Both the position numbers and the translations under genes were made by a program. DNA of 5,770 bases from Verrucomicrobiota bacterium. GTDB taxonomy: Bacteria; Verrucomicrobiota; Verrucomicrobiia; Chthoniobacterales; Terrimicrobiaceae. Location: NCBI GenBank assembly GCA_026398285.1, contig JAPLTI010000359.1, forward strand, positions 1 through 5,770, written 5' to 3'. Below, one piece after another: positions 1-5,770 of the stretch. A model generated the notes under the pieces. That model did no database searches, was not told the DNA's origin, and saw only the letters and a list, made by a program, of their open reading frames with translations. Each line of letters begins with the position of its first letter. Position 1 is the stretch's first letter.

Positions 1-81
1 GAATCCCTCGCCCGGTTCAAAGGCGAAGTTCCCGAGTTCGGCAATAGCGGTCAAGGCCTCAACGACTTCGTGCGCGTTCAT
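1..81 (-). CDS. Putative type III secretion chaperone, CesT/SigE-like, 5' end only
   Basis: Only the first 27 codons are present; the gene runs off the low-coordinate edge. It starts at ATG 81-79 and reads MNAHEVVEALTAIAELG followed by NFAFEPGEGF. That is an amphipathic helix with Leu/Ile/Val spacing, then a hydrophobic strand-like segment, with five Glu and no Lys or Arg, which is how small acidic CesT-family chaperones usually begin. It lies 27 bases after the stop of the SopB/IpgD-type phosphatase and in the same frame. This is the position held by sigE after sopB in Salmonella and ipgE after ipgD in Shigella, so its likely role is to bind the N-terminal region of that phosphatase in the bacterial cytoplasm and hold it ready for secretion. 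No good Shine-Dalgarno is seen: the nearest GGAG is about 20 bases upstream, so translation may be coupled to the phosphatase. The assignment rests on composition and position, since most of the domain is missing. Confidence 0.6.
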   Translation of the reverse strand, partial: MNAHEVVEALTAIAELGNFAFEPGEGF

Positions 82-108
82 GGGTGAAGCAAGGCTTGAC
101 GCTCCGGG

Positions 109-2256
109 CTATTTGTTGCCATCGGCATGTCTTCCAAATCCGGCGACGAGTTTGAGCGTGTGTTCATCGAGATTCTCACCCATGTAGTTGGCCACCGAGG
201 TTTTATTTCCCACTAGCCCCGTATTGGCGTAAGAAACTTCCTGGCTGCCGCCATACAGATGCAGATCTTTAAAAACACGTTTTTGTTCCTCGCTGCGCAC
301 CTGATTGTATTGCGGGACCAGCCGAGTTTCGCTGTCCATGCCATGGCGGGCTATGTTCTCATTGATAGTTTGGACCAGCGCCTTGATTTCGACATCCAGG
401 ACTCCTGTCCGGTCTTTACCGCTCTTGCAGTTGAAGCAAGGAACTCTTCCGATGAGACTTGCGAGCAATAAAACACGGACTGCAAGCTTGTAGGGTTCAG
501 CACCCACTTCCCGATAGGATTGATCTGCTTTGATGGATCGGATTTGATTCCTCAGTTCCTCGATCAGCTTAACCTTCAAGAGTGTGTCGTTGTCATTTTG
601 GGAGGCAGGCGGGACTTCGGCAACCAGAAGCGCATCAATGGCGGCTTCATTTTTACTCCCAAATTCACTCCTCCAATGGCCTGCAGAGGTGTTCCTGATG
701 GGCAAAATCAGCGCCAGTGGGTTGACTCCGATGAAGAAGCGGAGGCAGTCAGGTTTCAGCGTCCACGGCTTCTGCTCGCCGTCGGGGTTGGGGCCCTCCA
801 TCTGGACACCGTCCTCTTGGAGTTTCCCCCAAGCCTGATCCTGACCGGCTATCATTTCACCATCACCACGATAGCCAGCCGTTTGGAGGGATACGGAAAC
901 TATGGGAATTGACCAACTCCCATCAGCGTTTTTCTTCATGAGGCCGCTCATTTCCGTGGCTGCCGCTCTGACCAACTCCGAAGCTTTGTTAATATTGGCT
1001 GCGGCCCGCTCATCCGCCTTTTCCTTCACGATGCTGGCATCCTTGAGATCCGCTTTGCCGGGTTTGATACCATAAGCGTCCAGCACTCCATGGCGAAAGC
1101 CGGCAAAGGAGACCTTGGCTTCACTGCCCGGTGCAGGTTTGAATTCGGTCTTCCACAGATTGGTTGCATGCTGACTTTCCTTACTGTTCATGGACGAAAT
1201 ACCGCGAACCCCCTTCTGGAATGTTTGCCTGAGTGCAGGAATCTCGGAGGCGGGAGCTTGGGTGCTAACCATGCCCAGATTCTTCTCCTCGAGCAGGCCG
1301 TCGTTTTTGCGGGGGACTTTGATCGAAAAGCTTGAGTGCCTATGCGAATAAGTGGACCACGCGTTCGATGACTGGGTGAGTCTGAGGTATTCTTTGGACA
1401 ACTCATTGGCAAGTTGCTGTGTTTGAGCCCATGGTTCACCTCCCTGTCCGATCCGCTTCAATCGACCGCGAAGGTAGAGGGCTAAAGCCGCTTTGGGGTG
1501 GATGTTCCTGAGCTTGTTTCCAGCGTAAATACTTTCAAACGATTCGCCATTCTCGGCGCGCTTTTGGATGCTGCGGGCTCGTCTCGCATTGCGGTTCATG
1601 ATGCAACGAATCCAGCCGCGTTTGATTCCATCCCGTCCGCCGACCAGAGGCTTGAGTTGTTCGAAAACAGAGCCCTGCCCTTTCTCCAAAGGCAGAATGG
1701 ATTCCATCGTTTTTTTGGAAAGCTCTTGCAGTTCCGATTTAACAGAGTCGAGAGCTGTTTTTTGTTCCTCATTGAGAGGATTTGCTTGATCGAGCCTTTC
1801 AAAAATTTTTGAAACCGTATCCTCTGCAGCTTGGTAATGGCGCGATCGAAAAATGGCCACTTTTTCATGACTATGAGGACCGGCATCGGCGGCATCATTC
1901 TCTAACAACAACCGGACGGTTTTTGCGGCTTGTCGGATGTCTACGGACTCGAGGGGGAGAAGACCCCCGCCTTCCGCAAGCGCATGGTCATTCCACTGCT
2001 CGACCGTCTCCTCAATGATGAGCTGAAGTTCTTCGGAATCCGTATTCTGCTCCAAAATGTTGGCCTGGTGACTCTGAATCAAGGCAGTGGCGTTGCCGGC
2101 CGAAAAATGTTCGCCTGGTGGCAAAGACTCTTCGCGGTCTGTCCCAAGATGCAGGGAGGTGTCCAGCAAAAGGGGGGGCGAAAGGAGAGCTGTTGTCCTG
2201 TTGACTGGAGCGGACGACACATGGGCCGATCCGCAAATCGAGGTCTCGCCTCCCAT
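109..2256 (-). CDS. SopB/IpgD/SigD-family inositol phosphate phosphatase, putative type III secretion effector
   Basis: A 715-residue protein. Near the C-terminus is CKSGKDRTG (610-618), the CX5R catalytic signature with nucleophile Cys610 and phosphate-binding Arg616. About 100 residues before it, FFIGVNPLAL (507-516) corresponds to the FGVNxLAL-type first motif of the SopB/IpgD family. After it, NTGLVGNK (678-685) resembles the conserved C-terminal NTG..GNK segment. Known members dephosphorylate phosphoinositides or inositol polyphosphates inside host cells after type III injection, affecting membrane ruffling, vacuole formation and Akt signalling; this protein's substrate is inferred. The first 40 residues are rich in Ser, Thr and small residues, as expected for a secretion signal. 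Residues about 140-190 are predicted helical and charged, and 212-270 is a strongly basic stretch that might contact membranes. It is longer than SopB (about 560 residues) or IpgD (about 540), with the extra length lying N-terminal to the catalytic part. The ATG start is supported by AAAGGAG six bases upstream. A chaperone-like gene follows directly. Confidence 0.92.
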   Translation of the reverse strand: MGGETSICGSAHVSSAPVNRTTALLSPPLLLDTSLHLGTDREESLPPGEHFSAGNATALIQSHQANILEQNTDSEELQLIIEETVEQWNDHALAEGGGLLPLESVDIRQAAKTVRLLLENDAADAGPHSHEKVAIFRSRHYQAAEDTVSKIFERLDQANPLNEEQKTALDSVKSELQELSKKTMESILPLEKGQGSVFEQLKPLVGGRDGIKRGWIRCIMNRNARRARSIQKRAENGESFESIYAGNKLRNIHPKAALALYLRGRLKRIGQGGEPWAQTQQLANELSKEYLRLTQSSNAWSTYSHRHSSFSIKVPRKNDGLLEEKNLGMVSTQAPASEIPALRQTFQKGVRGISSMNSKESQHATNLWKTEFKPAPGSEAKVSFAGFRHGVLDAYGIKPGKADLKDASIVKEKADERAAANINKASELVRAAATEMSGLMKKNADGSWSIPIVSVSLQTAGYRGDGEMIAGQDQAWGKLQEDGVQMEGPNPDGEQKPWTLKPDCLRFFIGVNPLALILPIRNTSAGHWRSEFGSKNEAAIDALLVAEVPPASQNDNDTLLKVKLIEELRNQIRSIKADQSYREVGAEPYKLAVRVLLLASLIGRVPCFNCKSGKDRTGVLDVEIKALVQTINENIARHGMDSETRLVPQYNQVRSEEQKRVFKDLHLYGGSQEVSYANTGLVGNKTSVANYMGENLDEHTLKLVAGFGRHADGNK

Positions 2257-2262
2257 TAGTTA

Positions 2263-2269
2263 CTCCTTT
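2263..2269 (-). promoter_or_regulatory. Strong ribosome binding site of the phosphatase gene
   Basis: The minus strand reads AAAGGAG followed by TAACTA and then ATG at 2256. This is a near-ideal Shine-Dalgarno with a six-base spacer and it fixes the phosphatase start. The gap upstream to the chaperone stop (2430-2257, 174 bases) shows no convincing -35/-10 pair and no hairpin followed by a T run. The only notable palindrome is GGGATCCC near 2312-2319. Confidence 0.8.
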
Positions 2270-2430
2270 CTCTGTGAAGCCGGACAAAAAGCACTGGCGC
2301 GGTTCGTTTCTGGGATCCCTTGGCCCGTGGAGGTCTCTGGGTTTCGCATTCCGTGCTCATTGTGTGGGGAGCGCGTGTGAAATTGAGAAGTGGGGTTTTC
2401 ATGAATGGCTTGATAAATGAAATGGACGCG

Positions 2431-3015
2431 TCAGGCCTTGATCCAATCGAAAGCGGGGGTCGTTTCGCGATCTTCCACGAGTGGGGCTTGCATGCTGATC
2501 CAGCACGCCTCGATACTGCGTGCCCTCGCATCAAGTTCGGATAAGGCATCTTGCAGGAGGGTTGCATCGAGTGCTTCCGGCACCAGATTCAACCCGAGCA
2601 GCGCCAGACCCGTATCGATTTCCAGCTCGATCGAGCAGCGTGGCCCAATGACGCTTGCGGTGTTGATCCTCAGGAGCCACTCCAGGAGTTTGGCAGGCGT
2701 CTGGGCATCCGCCGGCAGCGCAAGGTCGAGGGTGCGGTCGAACCGCAGAAGGGAACCCTCGGCAGAAGCTTCGACTGTGATGATTTCATCATCCTCCAGA
2801 TGAAAAACACCCCAAGGGGCCAACGAATCGGCAACAAAACTTCCAGCCAAAAGCGGATTCGCCTCCGTGATTCGCACGATGGAGTCGATGGCGTCGCGTT
2901 GCCTTTCGGCGACGCTCGCGGTGGCGGCGGAGGTCTCCTCGCACTCGCTCATCCAGTCAGCCAACGCCTCGCCGGAAAGTGACTGCCCCGCCAAGGCCTC
3001 GCGTTCGGAATCCAA
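2431..3015 (-). CDS. CesT-family type III secretion chaperone (acidic)
   Basis: Read from TTG 3015 this is 194 residues and strongly acidic (36 Asp/Glu against 13 Lys/Arg). The fold pattern fits class I (CesT/Tir-type) chaperones: an N-terminal helix about 41-68, strands about 69-100 (including VFHLEDDEIITVEA), then the typical segment LLEWLLRINTASV (110-122), strand SIELEIDTGLALLGLNL, and a C-terminal helix about 147-172. Such proteins act as cytoplasmic dimers that wrap the chaperone-binding region of an effector. It sits downstream of the kinase-like effector and 174 bases upstream of the phosphatase; the kinase is the likelier client because another chaperone-like gene follows the phosphatase. 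The start is uncertain. The TTG has no clear Shine-Dalgarno and is preceded by an in-frame TAA at 3027-3025. Met22 (ATG 2952-2950) overlaps the stop of the upstream 74-codon frame as ATGA, which would give 173 residues by coupled translation. A frameshift joining the upstream frame is a third possibility. Confidence 0.78.
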   Translation of the reverse strand: MDSEREALAGQSLSGEALADWMSECEETSAATASVAERQRDAIDSIVRITEANPLLAGSFVADSLAPWGVFHLEDDEIITVEASAEGSLLRFDRTLDLALPADAQTPAKLLEWLLRINTASVIGPRCSIELEIDTGLALLGLNLVPEALDATLLQDALSELDARARSIEACWISMQAPLVEDRETTPAFDWIKA

Positions 3016-3173
3016 GATGGCGAGTTAAGGAGCCCCAGCGCGGGGCGCGCGAGGGCACTTGCGGAGTAGACATCCCGGTCCGGGGCGTCGAGGTTGGCAA
3101 GCGCCGGACTCACCAGCACAAGCTGATCCTGGCTGAAATAGTGAAACCAAGCGGTGGGGTCGAGGGCGGTCAT
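2949..3173 (-). CDS. Unrecognised 74-codon frame overlapping the chaperone; possible frameshifted N-terminus
   Basis: It starts at ATG 3173 and begins MTALDPTAWFHYFSQDQLVL. I recognise no family. The first 50 codons (to Asn50, near 3024) look coding: 39 of 50 have G or C in the third position and the composition is ordinary. Codons 51-74 become rich in Trp, Arg and Pro and look like an out-of-frame reading of the chaperone gene. This frame therefore either belongs to a longer chaperone interrupted by a one-base change, or is a real small gene whose TGA (2951-2949) overlaps the chaperone codon ATG (2952-2950). GGAAGGA lies upstream but too far (about 16 bases) from the ATG to be a good Shine-Dalgarno. 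A 35-codon frame ends two bases before the ATG, so reinitiation is possible. Confidence 0.4.
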   Translation of the reverse strand: MTALDPTAWFHYFSQDQLVLVSPALANLDAPDRDVYSASALARPALGLLNSPSWIPNARPWRGSHFPARRWLTG

Positions 3174-3175
3174 AG

Positions 3176-3283
3176 TCAGTTGAATTTTTTCCTTCCAGAA
3201 TCAGCGGGGCTATTGAGGCCTGAACATTTGGCAGACGCCGAGTCCGGCAATCCCGTTGAGGCCAATACAGCAAAACGAATCAT
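3176..3283 (-). CDS. Possible 35-residue peptide between kinase and chaperone genes
   Basis: ATG at 3283-3281 begins one base after the kinase stop (TAG 3287-3285) and is preceded by AGGAG with a seven-base spacer, one of the two best ribosome binding sites in the window. The peptide starts MIRFAVLASTGLPDSASAKC, ends in a basic GRKKFN, and stops at TGA 3178-3176, two bases before the next ATG at 3173. The short hydrophobic start is reminiscent of a weak signal sequence, but there is no proper lipobox (Lys precedes the Cys). Third-position composition is mixed, so coding is uncertain. It could be a leader that passes ribosomes to the next frame, or the Shine-Dalgarno may be chance. I recognise no family. 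Confidence 0.3.
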   Translation of the reverse strand: MIRFAVLASTGLPDSASAKCSGLNSPADSGRKKFN

Positions 3284-3284
3284 T

Positions 3285-5732
3285 CTATATCTCCTGAGCC
3301 ATGCCGTCGAGGTTGGGACGCTCTTTCTGGGCAAGATAGCGATTGAGGCGGTTTTCCTGTTCCGAGCCTGGAGGAATCATATCCAGGGCTTTTCTTTTCA
3401 GAAGCTCTTCCCCCTCTTTATCGCTGATAATCTCATTACTTTGGCCTTGTGCATGTTGATCTCGGGCCTGAAGGCGGGATGCCGCTTGCTCACGCGAGGC
3501 GGCGTTGGAAAAACGTGCGAGGTCGTGGGATTTCGTGGAGGCCAATACTTCAACACCGATGTTTTCCGCGATAGCTTGGTTGGGAGACGCAGGCAGGTCG
3601 CCTGGACTTTTCAGGGCAACACGGAGCGTGATCGCCTCGTTGGAGCGACTCCGTGCACTATCCAAACCATGACGTCGAACGACAGCGGCATCCTCCATGG
3701 CCAGAGGCTGTAATTCCCCTTTAACTCCTTGGCTGATAGATGTCAAAGGTGCACTGCTTTCATAGTGGATCAATGCCGATCGGCCTCCGGGCTCGAGCTG
3801 GAAGCTGTAATTAGTATCTTGCTTTTCCGAATCCAGCCCGTTCACAAAAAAACCATTTAGATATCGAACTCCGGAATCGGATCCCGTCGTGCGCTGACAC
3901 ATGAAAATCGCTGCCGTTTTAGCCCACTGGGTGGCCAACGCAGGATCAGCCGGAAACTCTTTGTGAAAGAATGCTTTCCAATTTCCCGCAAGACGATCGA
4001 CTTCTTGATCGTTTTTGGTGACCCGTCCAAATGTGGAAAACCCAAGACTGGTTGCCGGGCCGCCCGTCGCTGGCTGAAGAACGAAATTGCTGCGCCCGAT
4101 ATCGGCAAGAAAGGCCGTTGGGAGCCCCCCCTTGTTTCCCGCGCCTTCGAGGGAGTAGGTGATATCCTTGAAATCGGTGAGTTCTCGGGCCAAGTCCGTG
4201 CGTTGTGCCTCGCCAAGCCCGACTGAAGAGTGAAGGGGATAGCCCTCAATGGTCTCGCCGCGATCCGTTTGGCTCGATGCCTGAAGCGGAAAGTGCTGGG
4301 CGTGGAGCATTTTGAGAGGAGCAAAAAACTCAGAGCGGTTGGCTTGAGTGACCGGCTCCTGCTGATCCATCGAGCGAGTGATACACCCGAGGGCAAACTC
4401 CTCGACAGGTGAGGCCCCGCCATTTTGCCGCAGGTAGTCGACAAGGTCTACATAGTATTGTTTTTGATCAATATCTTGTTCTTGATCATTTTCAACGCTA
4501 TCATCAAGATCACTTAATTCGCGAGCTTCCGCACGATTACTCGCTCGCGTATTTGCATACTCAATTGCACCACCCGCCACAGCGCGCGACTCCATGCTTG
4601 ATCTCAGGAGCATCGAGCCCAAGGAAAAAACATCCTGCTCGCAGCCCACGGGGGCATGTTGGCCCACCTTGGGGAGCACCCGCCCGGGAGAGTAAGGAAA
4701 ATCGATGACACCGCGCTGGTTGGGGGCGGCATGTTTTGACATCTTTGACATTCCCCCCAAGTCGATGAACGCGAGTTTTTTTGTTGCCGGGTCGTAGAAG
4801 GCATTGTCCTCCTTTAAGTCGCCATGCAGGAAACCATGACTCGCCATGGAGTCGAGGGTGCGAAGACCTTGGTCGGCGATGTGGGCCAAGTCATCTTGCG
4901 CCAACTCGTTCCATGCGGCATTCCCGCTTACGCCTTGAGCCTTGGGCATGACTATTCCGCTGATGTGCAATGTGCTGCCTTCGGCAAGGTGCCGGGCCGC
5001 CCAATTTTTAAAAACTTTTCCACCCGGGACGGTGTGGTGCGCCTGCGTGCCATCGGATTTCACTTCTTGAACAGTAAAATGGGTCGGCTTGACCACATTC
5101 GGGATGTCACTTTTTAGAAAAGCGGACACCACCTCATTATTCAATCGGCTGAGCTTTGCAGGGTTCTGTTGGTCCAAAGTCACCGGCACGCCATTTTTGA
5201 GTTCTTTAAAAACATGGTCTCCCCTCCCATCGATCCGGGCCTCGTGTGTGACACCAAAAGTCCCTGCGGGCAAGTTGGCGTTATCCTCCCCAAAATCCAC
5301 TCGGATGCCGGCTGCGTGGATGGCGTCCCGCTGGGTCTCGGCAGTGGCGGCGGCCACTTCACGCAGGATGCTTCTGACATCTTTGACTTTGAGCGCCTTG
5401 TCACCCCGCTCGGCGAGATAGGCATCAAGCTTGGTCGAATCGGAACCCGCTTTTTCAAATAGGCTCTTGAGGGCTTCCCCGGTTAATTCTCCCCGGCCAC
5501 GGAATTTCCAGAATTTGGTGGAAAATTCCACCCCGCCCGCTTCCTGGGTGCTGCGAAAGAGCTTGAGCGAGCGGTTGCCATTTCTGTTCTCAAGCAGCAA
5601 ACGGAGACTCTCCAGGTCACTCTGGGCGCTTGCGGTTGTTTTGTTTTCCGCAATGCCCGACTTGATATGGGTTATGCGCTCTTGCTGGGTTCCTCTGGCG
5701 AGGCCGGTGACATTGGCGATTTGGATAGGCAT
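3285..5732 (-). CDS. Protein-kinase-like type III effector with a large unassigned C-terminal region
   Basis: An 815-residue protein with an apparently complete kinase core. It shows a glycine-rich segment LPAGTFGV (154-161), HVFKELK (173-179) with candidate beta3 Lys176, candidate helix C Glu200 in LNNEVV, a hinge-like IVMPKAQG (260-267), catalytic loop HGDLKEDN (303-310) with Asp305, Lys307 and Asn310, metal-binding DLG (324-326), and CEQDVFSLGSML (364-375) supplying the subdomain IX Asp367 and Gly372. HGD replaces HRD, so it is a non-RD kinase. The general look, with a divergent kinase after about 150 N-terminal residues and a large C-terminal extension, recalls YopO/YpkA, but I cannot claim orthology. 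Residues 405-431 form an acidic insert encoded by AT-rich DNA. Residues about 490-815 match no family I know. Chaperone and phosphatase effector genes follow downstream, supporting export into host cells. The start is the first ATG after an upstream stop at 5748; no Shine-Dalgarno is visible before it. Kinase fold is highly likely; effector role is inferred from context. Confidence 0.82.
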   Translation of the reverse strand: MPIQIANVTGLARGTQQERITHIKSGIAENKTTASAQSDLESLRLLLENRNGNRSLKLFRSTQEAGGVEFSTKFWKFRGRGELTGEALKSLFEKAGSDSTKLDAYLAERGDKALKVKDVRSILREVAAATAETQRDAIHAAGIRVDFGEDNANLPAGTFGVTHEARIDGRGDHVFKELKNGVPVTLDQQNPAKLSRLNNEVVSAFLKSDIPNVVKPTHFTVQEVKSDGTQAHHTVPGGKVFKNWAARHLAEGSTLHISGIVMPKAQGVSGNAAWNELAQDDLAHIADQGLRTLDSMASHGFLHGDLKEDNAFYDPATKKLAFIDLGGMSKMSKHAAPNQRGVIDFPYSPGRVLPKVGQHAPVGCEQDVFSLGSMLLRSSMESRAVAGGAIEYANTRASNRAEARELSDLDDSVENDQEQDIDQKQYYVDLVDYLRQNGGASPVEEFALGCITRSMDQQEPVTQANRSEFFAPLKMLHAQHFPLQASSQTDRGETIEGYPLHSSVGLGEAQRTDLARELTDFKDITYSLEGAGNKGGLPTAFLADIGRSNFVLQPATGGPATSLGFSTFGRVTKNDQEVDRLAGNWKAFFHKEFPADPALATQWAKTAAIFMCQRTTGSDSGVRYLNGFFVNGLDSEKQDTNYSFQLEPGGRSALIHYESSAPLTSISQGVKGELQPLAMEDAAVVRRHGLDSARSRSNEAITLRVALKSPGDLPASPNQAIAENIGVEVLASTKSHDLARFSNAASREQAASRLQARDQHAQGQSNEIISDKEGEELLKRKALDMIPPGSEQENRLNRYLAQKERPNLDGMAQEI
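3291..3295 (-). promoter_or_regulatory. Shine-Dalgarno inside the 3' end of the kinase gene
   Basis: AGGAG on the minus strand, within the last codons of the kinase (Gln-Glu), followed by ATATAGA and ATG at 3283. The placement suits coupled translation of what lies downstream of the kinase. Confidence 0.45.
4441..4520 (-). other. AT-rich patch encoding an acidic insert in the kinase
   Basis: Only 24 of these 80 bases are G or C (30%), in a gene otherwise well above 50%. It encodes roughly residues 405-431 of the kinase-like protein, including ELSDLDDSVENDQEQD and then a QKQYY segment. It lies between the subdomain IX region (Asp367) and the last kinase helices (about 442-480). It is in frame, so it adds a loop and does not disrupt the gene. 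It contains two copies of TTGATCA about 20 bases apart. Confidence 0.6.
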
Positions 5733-5747
5733 GGGAGATGCGTGGTA

Positions 5748-5770
5748 TCAGGCGCGGTCGGTCGGGTTGA
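5748..5770 (-). other. Possible last codons of an upstream gene
   Basis: One minus-strand frame reads NPTDRA then TGA (5750-5748), 15 bases before the kinase ATG. With six codons visible it cannot be identified or proved coding. If real, it would place another gene immediately upstream and could explain how the kinase is translated without a visible Shine-Dalgarno, by coupling. Confidence 0.2.

Noticed and set aside
520..912. Plus-strand 130-codon frame opposite the phosphatase
   Set aside because: It is antisense to the catalytic half of a confidently identified gene and has no recognisable features.
2300..2330. Palindrome GGGATCCC and nearby GC-rich bases as a terminator between chaperone and phosphatase
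   Set aside because: There is no extended stem and no following T run on the minus strand.
3000..3030. Programmed -1 ribosomal frameshift joining the 74-codon frame to the chaperone
   Set aside because: No X XXY YYZ slippery heptamer is visible in the overlap; an indel or coupled start is simpler.
3225..3255. GCCG-GACT-CGGC hairpin after the kinase stop as a terminator
   Set aside because: The stem is only four base pairs and no T tract follows, so it is unlikely to stop transcription.
3025..3273. Minus-strand 82-codon frame ending at the TAA just upstream of the chaperone
   Set aside because: It is Arg/Pro/Cys-rich and overlaps the better looking MTALDP frame; it has no ribosome binding site or recognisable family.
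2979..3713. Plus-strand open frame of 244 codons crossing the kinase 3' end, the gap and the chaperone start
   Set aside because: It runs antisense across two better supported genes and a gap, has no recognisable domain, and its Arg/Gly-rich start is typical of antisense reading of GC-rich coding DNA.
3857..4444. Minus-strand 195-codon frame inside the kinase gene
   Set aside because: It is an alternate-frame reading of the kinase, rich in Ser, Arg and Pro, with no domain; the kinase frame carries the motifs.

Overview
All convincing genes in this window lie on the minus strand and read as a run of type III secretion effector and chaperone genes. In transcription order (from high to low coordinates) they are: a large protein-kinase-like effector (5732-3285), a short stretch of small and overlapping reading frames (3283-2949), an acidic CesT-type secretion chaperone (3015-2431), a SopB/IpgD/SigD-type inositol phosphate phosphatase effector (2256-109), and the first 27 codons of a second chaperone-like gene (81-1) cut off by the window edge. 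No plus-strand frame looks like a real gene.

The most secure call is the phosphatase. It carries the CX5R active-site motif CKSGKDRTG (Cys610, Arg616) and the upstream family motif with core GVNPLAL (residues 510-516). The kinase call is also well supported: it has a glycine-rich segment, a candidate beta3 Lys176, a candidate helix C Glu200, a catalytic loop HGDLKEDN (303-310), a DLG (324-326) and a subdomain IX Asp367. Its last 320 or so residues, about 490-815, match nothing I recognise. Together the two effectors suggest a bacterium that uses a type III system to alter phosphoinositide and phosphoprotein signalling in a eukaryotic host. That is inference from the families; no secretion apparatus gene is visible here.

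The layout resembles known effector-chaperone pairs. In Salmonella (sopB-sigE) and Shigella (ipgD-ipgE) the chaperone gene directly follows the phosphatase gene, and here a short acidic chaperone-like N-terminus follows 27 bases after the phosphatase stop. The complete chaperone at 3015-2431 lies downstream of the kinase and upstream of the phosphatase, so it may serve the kinase. The gaps are short (27, 174 and at most about 110 bases) and I see no clear terminator in them, so a single transcript is plausible.

The organism cannot be fixed from this window. GC content is moderate and coding third positions are fairly GC-rich. Strong Shine-Dalgarno sequences occur before the phosphatase and before a 35-codon frame, but not before the kinase, the TTG chaperone start or the last chaperone. 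The proteins look divergent from the enterobacterial versions, being longer and with extra domains. A non-enterobacterial host-associated lineage is possible but unproven. The least settled part is 3283-2949, where a 35-codon frame, a 74-codon frame and the chaperone frame run together and may reflect either tightly coupled small genes or a frameshifted chaperone N-terminus.
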